This document shows positions 42,189 through 55,327 of a stretch of DNA of 64,000 bases, piece after piece. The DNA is from Latrodectus hesperus. Lineage: Eukaryota > Arthropoda > Arachnida > Araneae > Theridiidae. The notes under the pieces are model-generated. The model was not told where the DNA came from. It ran no database searches and was given only the letters and a program-made list of their open reading frames with translations. Location of the stretch: NCBI GenBank assembly GCA_037975125.1, contig CM075850.1, positions 127,243,292 through 127,307,291 on the forward strand, read 5' to 3'. Position 1 is the first letter of the stretch. Every line of letters starts with the position of its first letter. Both the position numbers and the translations under genes were made by a program.

Positions 42189-45100
42189 GTTTCTACTTGT
42201 GAGGTTCAAGTATAATTTGTTCTCTTCCAGAAACCCATTTTTTCCCTTGCTATCACATTTCTCCTGCTCTAGATTTCATAAAATACAGATTTGGCCAGTA
42301 ATATATTTTTACTAGAAATAATTCAATTATAATCACTTAGCATAACACAATATATTATAAGCAACAAAAAAAAAACGATATTTAAAATAATTATATCAAG
42401 AGAGAGAAAGAGAGAGAGAGATGACTAAATTCTGTAATAAGCTTGATTGTTATTTAATTTCCATTTTTTTTATAAATCTAGTTCCCATTATAGTTTTTTA
42501 TTTTGGAGTGTTTTGGATTTTTTTGACGAATTTTCACCAAGCATTCATATTTGCGATCCTTTGAAACGATGCTTTTTTTCTTAGTAATTACTGTTTAAAT
42601 ATTTCCTCATAAGAACTGTCTTTAAATGTTTACAGACTAAAAATAAACTTTAAAAGAATACGAAAACAAAAACGACAATTTTTGTCGCATGGGGGATATT
42701 AAAAATATCTTCCAATATTTTGCCATGAATTCAGTAAAAAAATTGAATAATCCGTATCACTCCAGAAAGAAAATTCACTAAGTGCATTAAAGATTTACTC
42801 AATGCGTTTGGATCTTTCAGATAGTTTCATTATTCGGTCGAAACAAAGATTTAAAATCACTAATCTTAAATCAAATGTAACACTCAACTGCAAATAAAAA
42901 GATGTGCACACGACTAACGGACAGACTATTGTAAAAAATAAAAAGCAATTGGTAGCAAAAGAAGTAAACAAATTATGAAAAATTCTAACATTTTAATAGT
43001 TATTTAGAGTATTTATAATAAGATATAAAGTGAAATAAAATTTGGAGTTTGTGATCAAAGCAAACAAAATGTTTTTCATCAACAAAGGCAATTTTTTATA
43101 ACTAGAACAAATGCTGATGAAGTATGATCCTGTTCTCCAAAAACAAGAACTATTTTTTCGTTAGAATAAAAATATCCTTTTCTTATGTCATCAAAAACTC
43201 AAAAATGTTTATTGTAATTTAACAGAAACTTCTCCAAATTTTCAGAAATCCCTGAATTATTTTTCAATATTCTTCAATATATTGCATATTTGCTCCAAAG
43301 GTAAAATATGCTGGTAATTACGAGTTGTAATGATCGAGAATCTGCAAATACTTTAGATGTAATATTTTTAAAGATATCATGAAAAGAGGAAATAAAATAG
43401 TCAATCTATTACAGGGATGATATTAAGTAAATACGAGTTTGATGAATTCAGTATTATGAAAATTAGGGAAGTTTAAGCTAATACTGCTGTGGCAGCCAAA
43501 AAACAAACAAATATGTAACAAATAAAATATTTCAATCCTTAGGCCGAATATTTACTTTGATCCAAACACTCCTTGAACATGATTTCCTTTTATGCGACTT
43601 TGATGGACTCGGTTTTTCTTCGTCACATAACGTTATTTTGCTATTTTTTTCCTTCGTCTACATACCGTAACCGGTTCTTACTGCTTCTAAATGTGAGTGT
43701 TTGAAGAGGCTTATGAACACACTTTGGAATTCAAAAGATGGTGCAACAATTATGACGCGAAATCATTAAGAAAATATTAAAACTGCATGTGCAGTTAGCA
43801 GAAATAAACGAAAGCTTAAACACATGAAATGACAAAAGAATTTAGTTGTGCTAATGCCATAATCTTCCGTTTCTAGGATCTTTGAAAACCAGTGTTACGT
43901 CAAAAAATGACGTTGAAATTGATTGACAAAAACGAATTTAATCATTAACTCACACGTATGTGAACTTAAGTAATTACAATAAACTATAAAACTGAATTGG
44001 TTTATGCTAATTTATAAGTTTATTAAAGTTTACTAAATAGATGGAAAATTATAATGATGCAAATATTCTCTATGGCTCCATTAAGTAATGGTAGTTCTGA
44101 GAAAAGTTTTTAAAATTCCAAACTGATTAAAAGTAATTTAATTTACTTTAAGATTCACAAATTTAGTGTTTTCAGCAAACAAACAATTGATACAAATCAG
44201 CATGAACCAATGCATTAAAAAGTGTTTTTGCAGAAAAAATATGATTATGTTTTTGTTCTTTTTTGTATTATTCTACAAAATGTATTAGAATTTAAAAGTG
44301 TGCGAATTCAAAGAACATGAATTTAAGCCCTAAAGAGAAACAACACACAGAAACTACAAGCGTGAATCTTTACTAAACTCCTTTGTAATCATTGAATAGT
44401 TGACAGACATTTATTTTCTTCATATTAGGTATTAAAAACTCTGTATTTAACCTATGCAAATGATAAAATAATGTAATATAATTTTGCAAACGAAACTCTC
44501 CTTAGTATATATTCAAATAACAAGGCAATAATATATGAAATGAATTGAAAGGAATTTTTTACGTTTAAATAGTAAGAGAAGGGAGTTTAATTACTTTTAA
44601 AAATCGCAAACATGTTCATTTAATAGTTTATGATGATAAAAAAAATTTTTTATTTTGTTTTTTAAATTTATTTCAAAACTTAAATCTAGGTCCATTCTTC
44701 ATCATTGAAGCTTATTCAGTTTCATTTATATTTTATTTTAAAAGATTATGAACTAAACTATTTATTTCGTAATAATTGGTTCGTATTTGTAATTTGAATT
44801 TTTTAGCTTACATTTTTCCTGAGAAATCTTAATAAAAAATAAATTGATTACACTTGATTAATATTTATATAAGCTTGGTGTTTAATTAAATTACATTTCT
44901 TTAAATTACCTTTTTTAGTCTGAAATATAATCAATTATTTTCAAGCGAACTGCTTAGTTCTTTAACGAATAGAAAATTATTAAATTTATTTTTATCTCTA
45001 TTAATTTGAAGTGGGTGTAAATAAGATTTTTTTTATTTTTTGATAGAGAAAAACTTTTACATAAATAATCATATTATTTATTCTCTGTAACTTATTTCAT

Positions 45101-45984
45101 TAATATATACAGTTTTTCTCAACAATTCTTGGTCGTTCATAGAAATCATATTATTAAATTCATAATAATCAAGTTTTTTTTTTGAATATTCAATAAATTC
45201 TTCAAAAATTTCATACAAATATAAATAAATGTCTTTATTTTTTTCGGAAATAAATTTGTCTTACATGTAATCTAGTTTGGATGACTTAATTTTTTGAAAT
45301 TTTATCGCACAGATGTTTTAAATTAACATTATATTGTATTTACCCATTTAATAATATCTCACATTTAATAATACCCATTTAATAATATCTCACACAGCTG
45401 TGTATTCATTAAAATTCTTCATTAAAAATAGTTTTCTAGTTTTAGATATTAAATACTTTAAAACATTAAACTGATATTCATTAAAATATTTATTTGCATT
45501 ATTAAAATTTTGTTTATTGAATTGCATAATAAAAAGTTTGATATAGACATTATATAAAAGTAATGGATTTTTAGGAATTATTTATTCTGATCATCTTATG
45601 ATAATAATGTTTACATGTCTATATGGAAAAAACATTCTAAAATAATAGAAACCGCTTTCAATCATCATAGAATATTTTTCTAGGAAAATATTGAGCAACA
45701 GTATGCATTTCCCATAAAATAGTAAACACATTTCTATAATTTGTATCATTAAGAAATTGCAAAATTTATCAAATCTGATGTTGAAAATAATTTTGCATTA
45801 TAAATATTTAATTGAAACTCCAGATATTTTTTCAATATGTTACTTTTTTCTCAAAAATAGGGTTTGAACTTGAATTCTAAATAATACATACGGAAATCGA
45901 ATGGTAAAGGAAAGAATAAATTCTGAATTTCGATTTAGGGCTAAAGTAATATTGCAAATAACTAATTGTTGTTGGGGCTTATCC
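42189..45984. other. AT-rich non-coding DNA
   Basis: An AG run at 42399-42420 and a small tandem duplication near 45350-45397 (ACCCATTTAATAATATCTCA repeated about 31 bp apart). No gene or transposon end recognised. Confidence 0.5.
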
Positions 45985-46129
45985 TCCAAATGTCTGACGA
46001 AGTCAGACAAGGTCCATCAGACCGTTGATTCGAAGGAAATCGAGGACCAGAAGAGGAGGTGAATATATATATCCTCTCGGGAAATTCCCAAACAGTCCAG
46101 GATGTGATTAAATGAAGCGTGTTCAGTAT

Positions 46130-46828
46130 TACATTTCTTCTTCTTAGAGTTGGGTTTGTATGCCATTGGGCACCTCTGCTTTTATCAGCATTTTGTACTG
46201 TTAACTCCAAACCCAATGTTCCTTGTCTTCCCAATGTCTTCCTAGTTCCAGTTGCTCGGGTCACCCACTTTATTAATAAAGTCCGATAACCCTTTAATGG
46301 AGTCTAGGTGTAACTCTGTAGAATGGATGATGCCTAAAGAAGTTAATCTAGGGAGGACAAGAGCCTCGCATTCGTAAATGATATGCTTGGCCGTTTCCTC
46401 TTGCGTATGACATTTCCTGCAGATAGGGTCTTGCTGAAACAGTCCCATTTTATGGGGGTGTTTTCTGAAATAGTAGTGCCCAGTTATGAAGCCTACGATT
46501 AAACGTATCTTCTGCCTAGAGCATCTCTAAGAATTTCAGAGGCAATCCTCGCGGATGAGCCACAGATCATACTTTTAGCATGGGTTTGACCAGAAGTGTT
46601 GAGCCAAAAGCTTCATACATCTTCCGTTTTTCCCATATAAGAACATTGGTTTTTGCGGTCTTCAAATTGATTTCACAAAAAGTTTCTGCACCGATGGGAG
46701 CAAAAGACGATCCTAGTTTAGCAAGTTCATCAGCCCTTTCATTACCTTTGATACCTTTGTTCCCTGGCACCCATACAAGAATCATATTGTTTCTACCTGC
46801 CAGTTCTGTAAGTAGGTTTCTACATTTC
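46130..46828 (-). mobile_element. LINE family 1, nested copy with 8-bp TSD
   Basis: TACATTTC occurs at 46130-46137 and 46821-46828 and flanks a 683-bp minus-strand insertion (46138-46820). It begins inside RNase H (N-L-L-T-E-L-A-G-R-N-N-M-I-L-V-W-V-P-G-N-K-G-I-K-G-N-E-R-A-D-E-L-A), continues through I-W-E-K-R-K-M-Y-E-A to the zinc-knuckle C-terminus, 3' UTR and GAA tail. The RNase H motif W-V-P-G-H is W-V-P-G-N, so the conserved His is lost. A 2-bp insertion near 46525 relative to the 2 kb copy causes a frameshift before the last segment. Same orientation as its host LINE. Confidence 0.88.
46242..46448 (-). pseudogene. LINE family 1 ORF2 C-terminus
   Basis: A 68-codon open segment with C-R-K-C-H, H-I-I-Y-E-C and a terminal G-D-P-S-N-W-N, the third copy of this C-terminus in the window. 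Upstream frameshifts separate it from the RNase H piece at 46567-46820. Confidence 0.85.
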
Positions 46829-47001
46829 AATTTAGAGCAGACTTCAAAGATTTTCCTGCTTGCAAAATACGTAAGACCCCTAGTGTGGTCGCTTGCTAGT
46901 CTGGAAATTGCGATTCTAAAGACTCTATCACAATTGAGGGTGAATGAAGAGCCAGGGTCTTTGCCAACGTACCAGTGATGGCAGAGGGAGGAATCCTCCA
47001 C
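46567..47001 (-). pseudogene. chimeric open frame: LINE family 2 fused in frame to LINE family 1
   Basis: A 144-codon uninterrupted frame. Residues 1 to about 58 are LINE family 2 sequence (H-H-W-Y-V-G-K-D-P-G ... S-K-L-K). After the TSD at 46821-46828 the frame enters family 1 RNase H (L-V-W-V-P-G-N-K-G-I-K-G-N-E-R-A-D-E-L-A-K-L-G-S-S) and runs on to about M-Y-E-A. The fusion is a by-product of the nested insertion. There is no sign that it is a gene. The plus-strand frame over the same bases is a shadow. Confidence 0.75.
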
Positions 47002-47194
47002 CCTTTCAAAATTTCAGAATTAACTACAGACTGATGTTCTAAAAAGGTAAGTGTTGAAGAGGAATAATTACCATGGTAATTTCTTTGACCAGTTGATCCG
47101 CCTGCTCATTATTGTTTATGTCCACATGAGAAGGAAACCATTGAAAATGAATTTCATGGGACTCCGAAATGAGCTTGAGAAGGATAGAACTGCT

Positions 47195-49696
47195 AGCAAT
47201 TAACTAAAGTAATTTACAAGCGAAAACAAAAATCTAGATCTTGCTAAAACCGAAAATAATTGTATCTCTTAATGTACTTTAGAATTTTAGATTTCAAAAT
47301 ATTTTTTACTAATTTATTCTCTTAATAGGACATAACGAAAAAGATTAATTTAATATTTTAAGATATCATATCTTAAGTAAAATATTCCCATTATTCTAAA
47401 AATAATTTAAAATTAAAATAAAACTACGTTAAATATTAATATAGATGATGTCAACTTTTCACAAAACATTAATCGTACCATTCCTAAGAAGGATTATTTC
47501 GCATTTTAATTATGAGCAGTCAAAAAATTCAAAGTTCTAAAGAATAATTTTTATTTTAATTCTGCTTTTTCTTCTTTCAACTCAGTCAAAATATTTGAGT
47601 TAAAACATTAGTTGAATATTGTTTTTTTTCTCCTTTAAAATCATAAATAATTTATCTGTAAATTTCAGTTTTTGCTTAAAAGAAGTTAAAATTAAATTAT
47701 AATAACTCATGATAAAAACGACATAATGAATAAATACATGGATTGTTATATTTATCAAAACTGCAATCATATATAATTCTGCAATAATATTTCTCTTAAA
47801 CTTGATTATTGAAATTTATTTGGTTTAAATATTAATTATTAGCATTAAGAAAAATATTGTTAATGAAGACATTCTTGTATCATGTTATGTATGAGTAATA
47901 CTTTTGTAAAAAAATCATTTTTTAGTTATTTTTTTAGCTAGTTGACCAACAATTAGCATATAAATTTAATATATTATTGTTAAATTTATAATAATTACAA
48001 TAAATAGCATTCAAAACATTCCAATAACCTAATTAAGTTTTATAAATTGAGAACTTTTTTATTTTATTTCCATAAGTAAATTTTTATTTTACTTTATGGT
48101 ACATCTGCTTTTTTAAATCTTACGTTATGAAAACACTTTGAAAACGGCCTTACTATTGCTAAAATAATGTACTTTTTTGTAATCAAATTTTTTTTAAGAA
48201 ATTAATCCTCTTTTGACCAATTTTTTACAATAAATCAAGAACTATAACCCCCAATGATATTTAAAAATTATTAAAAAAAATTAGCTCTAAATAAATAAAA
48301 AAGCAATGCATTTGGATTTTTATCATGTAGATCTTTTTGTAAATAATATAAGTAAATATTTCATTGATTTACATGTTAAAAAAAAGACCATTAGGTAATA
48401 AGTAAAAGAAGTAATCAAATTTTTTAAATCCCTTTAAATAAATCTTAAATTTAAAGTAATAATTGTTCTTTTAAATCATTCTAATTATTTTAACAGGAGT
48501 CAGTTCAATAATTACTTTTAAAATATTTACCTACTCCATTACAGCAAGTTAATTTAAAGTAATATTTGTTCAATATGTAAGAATTATCATTAATTTAAAA
48601 AAGAGACAATTTCAATATAATGTGATTTTGGAAGATGTATAATATTGTCTGAGAGCATTTAGAATTTTATTTAAAATTTTCTAAAACTTTTTATTTTTAA
48701 TACTTAAAACTCTCTAATATATATTGATAAGGTTCATTTAAAATTAAGCCAATAAAATATTAGAACCCTTTAATATAAGAAGCCAAAATTTGTCAAGAAA
48801 TCCAAAATTTTACTATACAAAATATACAGTATTAATGTTCCTATCCATAAGGAAATAAAAATTCCATGAAAGTGGTTCAAACAAATCAACGTTGCATGAA
48901 AAAGGAACAACTCAGCTTATATCCAAAGTACTTATCCTCAGCAGCAAGAGAATGCAACTAAACTCAGTAGCGGAAGAAAACTATTATTCCCAGCAGTAGA
49001 AAGAAACAACTCAACTCGATTGCTCCATCAGTTTTCACAAAATAATAGAATAGTAATTTTCATTTATTTAAAATGCTTTCCTTCCCAGTAATATTTGGAA
49101 TCTGGTGATTTAAGTAATACTTAGATAAAATTCAAATTGAATCTAAAATTAGAAGATAACATTATTTACAAAATAAAGCAAGCATGCTGAATTTGAAAAA
49201 TAAATGTTTAAAAGAAGCAGTTCAACAAAAAGTAAATACATTCAAGTCATTGTTTGTTATTGCTTCTAAAAGTTTGAAAATTCTCTTTGGAAAGCAGACT
49301 ATAACTCAGAAAACGATTCGGTTTTTTTTTTTTTCGCAGACACCGAACGGTTATCGCCAGGAACACTGTCACAGGAGTTTTCCTGTTCAATATCCTGCAA
49401 TAAGTCATTTTTTATACCAAAATAGAGAGAAAATAAAAAGAATATCGCTTGAAAAAACATTTGAGTCGTCAAAACTGGAGATTGATTTGGAGGAAACAGT
49501 TCGGGAAAAATGACGAATAAGGCATTTTTTCTGAATCCCCCACAATTGATTTTGGGCAGACAGAGAAACTAAATAAAGGAAAGTGAAATGATTGATATCA
49601 AATGGGCATACAGGGAATTTTGAATGTAGACATTTATAAATCAAAATATTTATTAACTATTAATTTTATTGCTAAAACGTCCATCAAAATCAACAA
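47195..49696. other. AT-rich non-coding DNA
   Basis: A reading frame at 49184-49513 (plus, 109 codons, rich in K/S/F) is the longest here, but I recognise no domain and it has AT-background composition. The stretch 48880-49030 is somewhat GC-richer with repeated CAACTCAG/CAGCAG words. No gene supported. Confidence 0.45.
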
Positions 49697-49755
49697 TTTC
49701 GCCCACAACGTGCAAAGTAGTTTTTATCAATCTATTTAACATGTTGTGGGCGAAA
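49697..49755. repeat. 16-bp inverted repeat (one mismatched pair)
   Basis: Arms TTTCGCCCACAACGTG (49697-49712) and CATGTTGTGGGCGAAA (49740-49755), with one mismatched pair and a 27-bp loop. The GC-rich arms stand out against an AT-rich background. Confidence 0.8.
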
Positions 49756-50435
<680 letters not shown>

Positions 50436-50616
50436 GAACAATTTAAACCAAAAAATACACTATGCAAAATAAAATACAGCTTACAGCTATGAAATAAAAA
50501 ATTTACAAAAATAACAACTAAAAAATATTATAGGAAATCTAACCAGCACTAAAGTAGCTAAAGAGAGGTATGCCAGTATAAATAAAATGAGATAAAATAT
50601 GAAGAACAATAAAAAA

Positions 50617-50826
50617 CTAAGTCAAAATTTGAAAAATCACTGATAAGAATAAAATAAAAATTGAACAGTTCAAAGAATAGGAGGAGAGCATAGGGATCAA
50701 GTCTTCGTCAGGAGAGAGATTGTCAGTTACACAAATTAAACCCTCTTTTTTGACATGCACGAAGGGCATATGTCTAAAGATCTTCGAGCAATTACACCGA
50801 AAATTGGCAATTGCAATATTTATCAC
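50617..50826 (-). other. unrecognised 69-codon frame in a GC-richer patch
   Basis: The middle of this minus-strand frame (about 50690-50820) is GC-richer than its flanks and reads R-C-N-C-S-K-I-F-R-H-M-P-F-V-H-V-K-K-E-G, then N-L-S-P-D-E-D-L-I. It looks more protein-like than most frames here, but I cannot name a family and the edges lack clear splice sites. It could be an old transposon fragment or chance. Confidence 0.25.
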
Positions 50827-51060
50827 AATTTTTAAATTGATTCTGATTGAACGTTTTTGATATTTTTAATGTATATCTTTATTTCTTTCTACTATGGATT
50901 TGCTTACACTAATTTGGTATGTTTTTTACTTTAATTTTTTGATGTAGATATTTTTTATGCTTTCTTAACTTCCTAACTTTAACACAAACATTCTTGTCAG
51001 TGATTTTTCAAATTTTATCTTATTTGTTTTATTGTTCTTCATACTGTACCCCTTATTATA

Positions 51061-51083
51061 TACACACACACACACACACACAC

Positions 51084-51162
<79 letters not shown>
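51061..51162. repeat. (CA)n followed by (TA)n microsatellite
   Basis: About 12 CA units (51061-51084) pass directly into about 38 TA units, a compound microsatellite. Confidence 0.95.
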
Positions 51163-51164
<2 letters not shown>

Positions 51165-53075
51165 AAGTTTTAACAAATTTTAATGAAACGAAAAATGTAT
51201 TAATTTTGAGAGTTTGATTTTTAAAAGGTTAATTATTTCAATTGAAAATTGAGAATAACAATTTTCCTTTCGTTTATTCACTATTGCTTTTGAAAACTGG
51301 AAAATGTTACTAAGTAAGTACCCAAAAAGTACATAACATAAACATATAGATCTGGAGGCTAAATTGGCATCAATTTATTACTCACTGTGTAGATTTCGAA
51401 CAAACGTCAACACCTGAAATAGAAATCGAGCTATGATCTGTTGAATCGAATTCTGATTTTCTAGATATCTAGGTAGATTTTATTGCTTAAACTTCATTTT
51501 GAAAATGAGCATCTTTGCTTTAAGTTAATGAAGGAATGTAAGGAAATATAGATATTTGTGTGTGTGTGGATTAGTTGTAGAAATGAGCTAAACGAATAGG
51601 AAGTAAGAAATGTGTTAAAATCTTTACTTTTTTTTCATTAAGAACTTATGTTTGAAATAAGGATAAAAATATTTCATTTTTCATTAGCAAAAGGTGCGAA
51701 AATTTTATGTAAAAATGAATTCACATTTGTGAATGGAATCTCCTGACAGCGTGCGTTGGAATTCAAATCTATTGAGATCATGGTTTGACATTGGTAGAAA
51801 GCCTAAATCTGTTGTAAAATAATTTAATGTCCAGACTTTAATTAACCATGATTAAGAAAAATGTTCGTTATTTTGTTCGATTCTTTTCTTAGAAGTACCT
51901 GGCCATTAGGAAATTTTTATTACCTAACCTCAATGGTCTATTCAGGAGGACATGGTGCTTGTCTCGGCTACAGGTGGTTGAAACTTTTTACAAAATTCTC
52001 TGTTTTACATAAATAACCATGATAAATTAAATTTAATCATGTGTGATAGTACCAAGAACTATGAAAATTTTAAGTTCTGACTTTCATTTGATGACAGACT
52101 CGCTAGTTAAAGGGAGCGTGTGAGGAATCATTTTAGGTGTACATTCTGTTATTTTGTTCATATGAGCAATTATGAATTGTAATTTTAATTTTGACATGTA
52201 AATATTTATAGAAATATCTTATCGTCAAAACCCAAGTAAAGTTATTTTTCAATAAGATAATCCACCAATGCCTACATTGATTTATTACCTTACCTTGCAT
52301 ATTCTTTATATTTGATACTTATTTGGAACATACTGTCATACTTTTCTGAAAAATTAACATATCATAATTTATTATCAATGAAGTTGGTGAAGAAATGAGT
52401 CATGAAATGAAATAATTCTTTTTGCAACCAAACCATGGTTTGAATCAAGCTCAGTCAGCTTATAGCCATTTTTGCACTTAGCAACGTCATCTGTGGGTCC
52501 TATATCAATGAAAATTTAATCACTTATTCTTGTAATCATAATGTAAGTGGCTTAATAGATAAGATCCTGCTATTTTGCTCTTCTTAAAATAAAGCAATTT
52601 TTGCTATCCATATTTCTCAATGGATCAATATAAGTCCTCGAGAACATAAACTAATTCTTACAGACATTTCATTAAAGTCTTTCATTAAAAAGAAAAGTCA
52701 AATTATGCTAAAGTTTGTGTTCAAAAATCTTTTTCAAGGCAGTACTCTAACATTTCATTGGATACAGAATGTTAGGAAACATTCAAAATTCTCAGAAAAT
52801 TTGAGTAAATAATATGTCTATAAAACAAAATGATATTTCCAAGATAAATGATATCGCTTGTAATTTCCTTTTACTCCTTTGGATAATTTTCTGGAATTTA
52901 TTATATCAGTACAAAATATTTACTTGAATATTTTATAAAATGTAAGCATATTTTAATTTCCCTGTTTGAATTATTATCATCGACATTTTTTTGTGAAAAT
53001 AATTTTTTATTTTAAGACATTTGTGCAATATTAGATTTTACAAACAAAAAAGAAATGTGAAAACAAAGGAGAAAA
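51163..53075. other. AT-rich non-coding DNA
   Basis: No recognised feature. A few GC-richer patches (51720-51790, 51930-51990, 52440-52510) lack repeat or coding signatures. Confidence 0.45.
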
Positions 53076-53209
53076 ACAAATCATTCTAAGAGTTTGGCAG
53101 GAGATATGATCGTAAAGTTTTTTAAATATTTATGAAAATGCATCCATATTTTCATAACTATTTAAAACTTTACGATCATATCTCTTGCCAAACTCTTAGA
53201 ATGATTTGT
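53076..53209. repeat. long near-perfect hairpin, about 63-bp arms
   Basis: The left arm from 53076 (ACAAATCATTCTAAGAGTTT...) and the right arm ending 53209 are reverse complements over about 63 bases, with roughly three or four mismatches and one 2-base indel around a loop of a few bases near 53142. No TSD, TIR-type ends or internal sequence, and no second copy in the window. It could be a foldback duplication from replication-fork template switching, a MITE relic or a hairpin RNA precursor. Confidence 0.9.
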
Positions 53210-54587
53210 CATCCAGTTTAAATTAATTCTGATTATTGGTGGATTAATTCAAAAATTGTAAGCGAAAAGAGACTAGAGCTTCAATATCTATTGATCTGAA
53301 CATCACATTTGTGGAATCAATCTCTTTCTTTTAACTCTTATAACCGCAGAAAAAATTATGTGTAGTTTAAAAGTAATGAAACATCCATTAAAATACAAAA
53401 AAGGAGATTACTAGTCTGTGAATCATTTTTCTTACAGTTAAAAAGATATCAAAGAGAAAAGAATGATTTTCTTGAAAACAAATGCACCCACGAAAATAGT
53501 ATCGGGGACTTAATCACATGAAAATAAAAATATGTTTTCAGTTCAAGAAGCATGAGATAAATAAGTATGAAATGCATCAAGTGAATTCAGTAAGCTATAT
53601 CGAATACAAATAAAAATAAAAAAGCATCACATTTAACGTAACTCAACATTATCTTTAATCCAATATTATAGTCATTTTAAAGGAAAATGTGATTTGCTAA
53701 CATGAAATGTTTTTTCAAATGGACTTGTTTCTGAATTTTATTATATTGTGTGATGTTTTTACATTGTATTTGGGATTCTTGTTCCAAAATGGGTATCGCG
53801 CCATATATGTCTAGAACTAAATTCCTGTAAGTCTTTGAATGTGCAAATTGATTGTTAATTGATTGATTTTTCTGCGATCATTGTTAACACTTGAAGGTCA
53901 TCTCGAGAGAAAGCTACAAGACAAACTAGAAAAGATGGACTGTTATATACTATGTAACCTTTTTCACTCGAATTCAAATTCCAACTGCAATAAATGGAAC
54001 ATGTGATTGAATTTTATATTCTTTATCTTAATGTACACCTTACATTACATACGATACAATTTCAATGTCATACAATATTGCAAAGTTCAAAAGTTGATGA
54101 CACGTAAATCAGCAAGAACAATTTGTAATTAATAAGGACATTTTAATGGCTATATAATGAATTGTAAATTCTCTATATTACAATATTTTAATTTGAATTA
54201 AACTCTGATAATTTGAATTTGAATTTATGAATTTCAGCAATGTTTTGAAATCATCAACACAGTTTTTAACACCGTTGATTGCTCAGATTGTATAGAAGAT
54301 ATATCATTGACGGAAACAGATAATGGAAACAATTATGCATGGATTATACGCAAGATCTAAAATTTAACAGATAAGCATTACTACTTGTCTTTGACTGGAT
54401 TTGGTATACGATAGCGTGAGTTAAGCTTTACTTTCGAAAATTTCTTGTCTTTTATTTTTTTTTCGATTTTTGCATACAATCGATAGTAATGAATAGATTC
54501 TTGTTATGTAATTTTGCTATATAGATCACATAAAACTTGCTTTACATAATCGAAATACAAAAAATATTGAGCATTGCTTTCGAACAG
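53210..54587. other. AT-rich non-coding DNA
   Basis: Nothing recognised. Confidence 0.5.
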
Positions 54588-55292
54588 TCATTGTGGCCGA
54601 ATGTTAGGACAATATTTTATGGATCATAAGGTTTCGATTTCGATTCCTACCACTGCTGTAGAAGGAGTGGATGTCGTGGTTCTGCCCTCTGTATATATAC
54701 CTGTAAAGGTGGATGTTTGGGTGAATTCTGATTTCCTTCTAGTGACTTGAGAATAGGGCTCACACTATCAATAAAATCTCTTCCCAGAAGGCAGGTTACG
54801 AAAGGATATTAAGTTTAGGGTTAACATATTTGAAATACTCTTTCATCACCAACAGCCTAGAAATTTGTAAAAATGGTTAGGTAACGAGGTCACACCTGAG
54901 TTGAAACCCTCTCCCCATCCACGTCGCACCAGGGGAAGGACTTTTGATTAACACACGCATGTCCCCAGTCCACGGAGCTCAAGCAACCAGTAAGGGAGAA
55001 TGTGGTCACCCTCCCAATCACTGACTACGGCTGGAACTCCGTGGGTTGGAGACGTGTCCACGTTAATCTGTGCCGTCCAAAGTCCTTCCGCTGGTGTGGC
55101 TTGGATGTGGAAAGGAGGGTGCCAGCTCAGGTGTGGCCTCGTCGCCTGATCGTGGTTCAAAATTACGAGGCACCTTAAAAAGAGCAAAGGCGTACTTTCA
55201 CCTTCGTGGTGCTCTAATCCAAACGAGAGACGCTCTCTTTGACTTAATTCGCACAGCCAAAGGCATAGCGAGCTTGGCTTGTCCAAGTGCTA
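54588..55292 (+). mobile_element. long tRNA-headed SINE (GGCTTGTCC-tail family)
   Basis: The head has an A-box-like TGTGGCCGAATGTTAGGAC (from 54592) and a B-box-like TTTCGATTCCTACC (near 54636). A long GC-rich body follows: 54880-55170 aligns in part with 35930-36200, and 55180-55292 is the shared tail (GGTGCTCTAAT...GGCTTGTCCAAGTGC) seen at 33541, 17880 and 63552. At about 700 bp it is much longer than the member at 33540 and may be a composite of two elements. It runs directly into a TA microsatellite where other members have a TCAT/AAC tail. Open frames inside it (54948-55447) are incidental. Confidence 0.7.
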
Positions 55293-55327
55293 TATATATA
55301 TACATATATATACATATATATGTATAC

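Larger units (their letters stand above)
45985..47194 (-). mobile_element. LINE family 2 copy, split by a nested LINE family 1 copy
   Basis: On the minus strand the outer LINE reads from RNase H (47194-47039: H-F-Q-W-F-P-S-H-V-D-I-N-N-N-E-Q-A-D-Q-L-V-K-E) through H-H-W-Y-V-G-K-D-P-G-S-S-F, N-C-D-R and H-T-R-G-L-T-Y-F to about 46829. It is interrupted by LINE family 1 (46138-46820), then resumes from 46135 with C-N-T-E-H-A-S-F-N-H-I-L-D-C-L-G and ends L-M-D-L-V-stop in the hairpin GTCTGAC-GAA-GTCAGAC (45992-46008). The two pieces are collinear and rejoin in frame across the 8-bp TSD. RNase H keeps the His and final Asp, but G-N-E is N-N-E. A TAG near 47039 and frameshifts show decay. Confidence 0.88.

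Noticed and set aside
46580..46978. 132-codon plus-strand frame
   Set aside because: It lies antisense to the LINE ORF2 pieces on the minus strand, where the real motifs (RNase H W-V-P-G-N and G-N-E-R-A-D) are found.
49184..49513. 109-codon plus-strand frame as a gene
   Set aside because: Composition is that of AT-rich background, no family recognised and no splice or promoter support.
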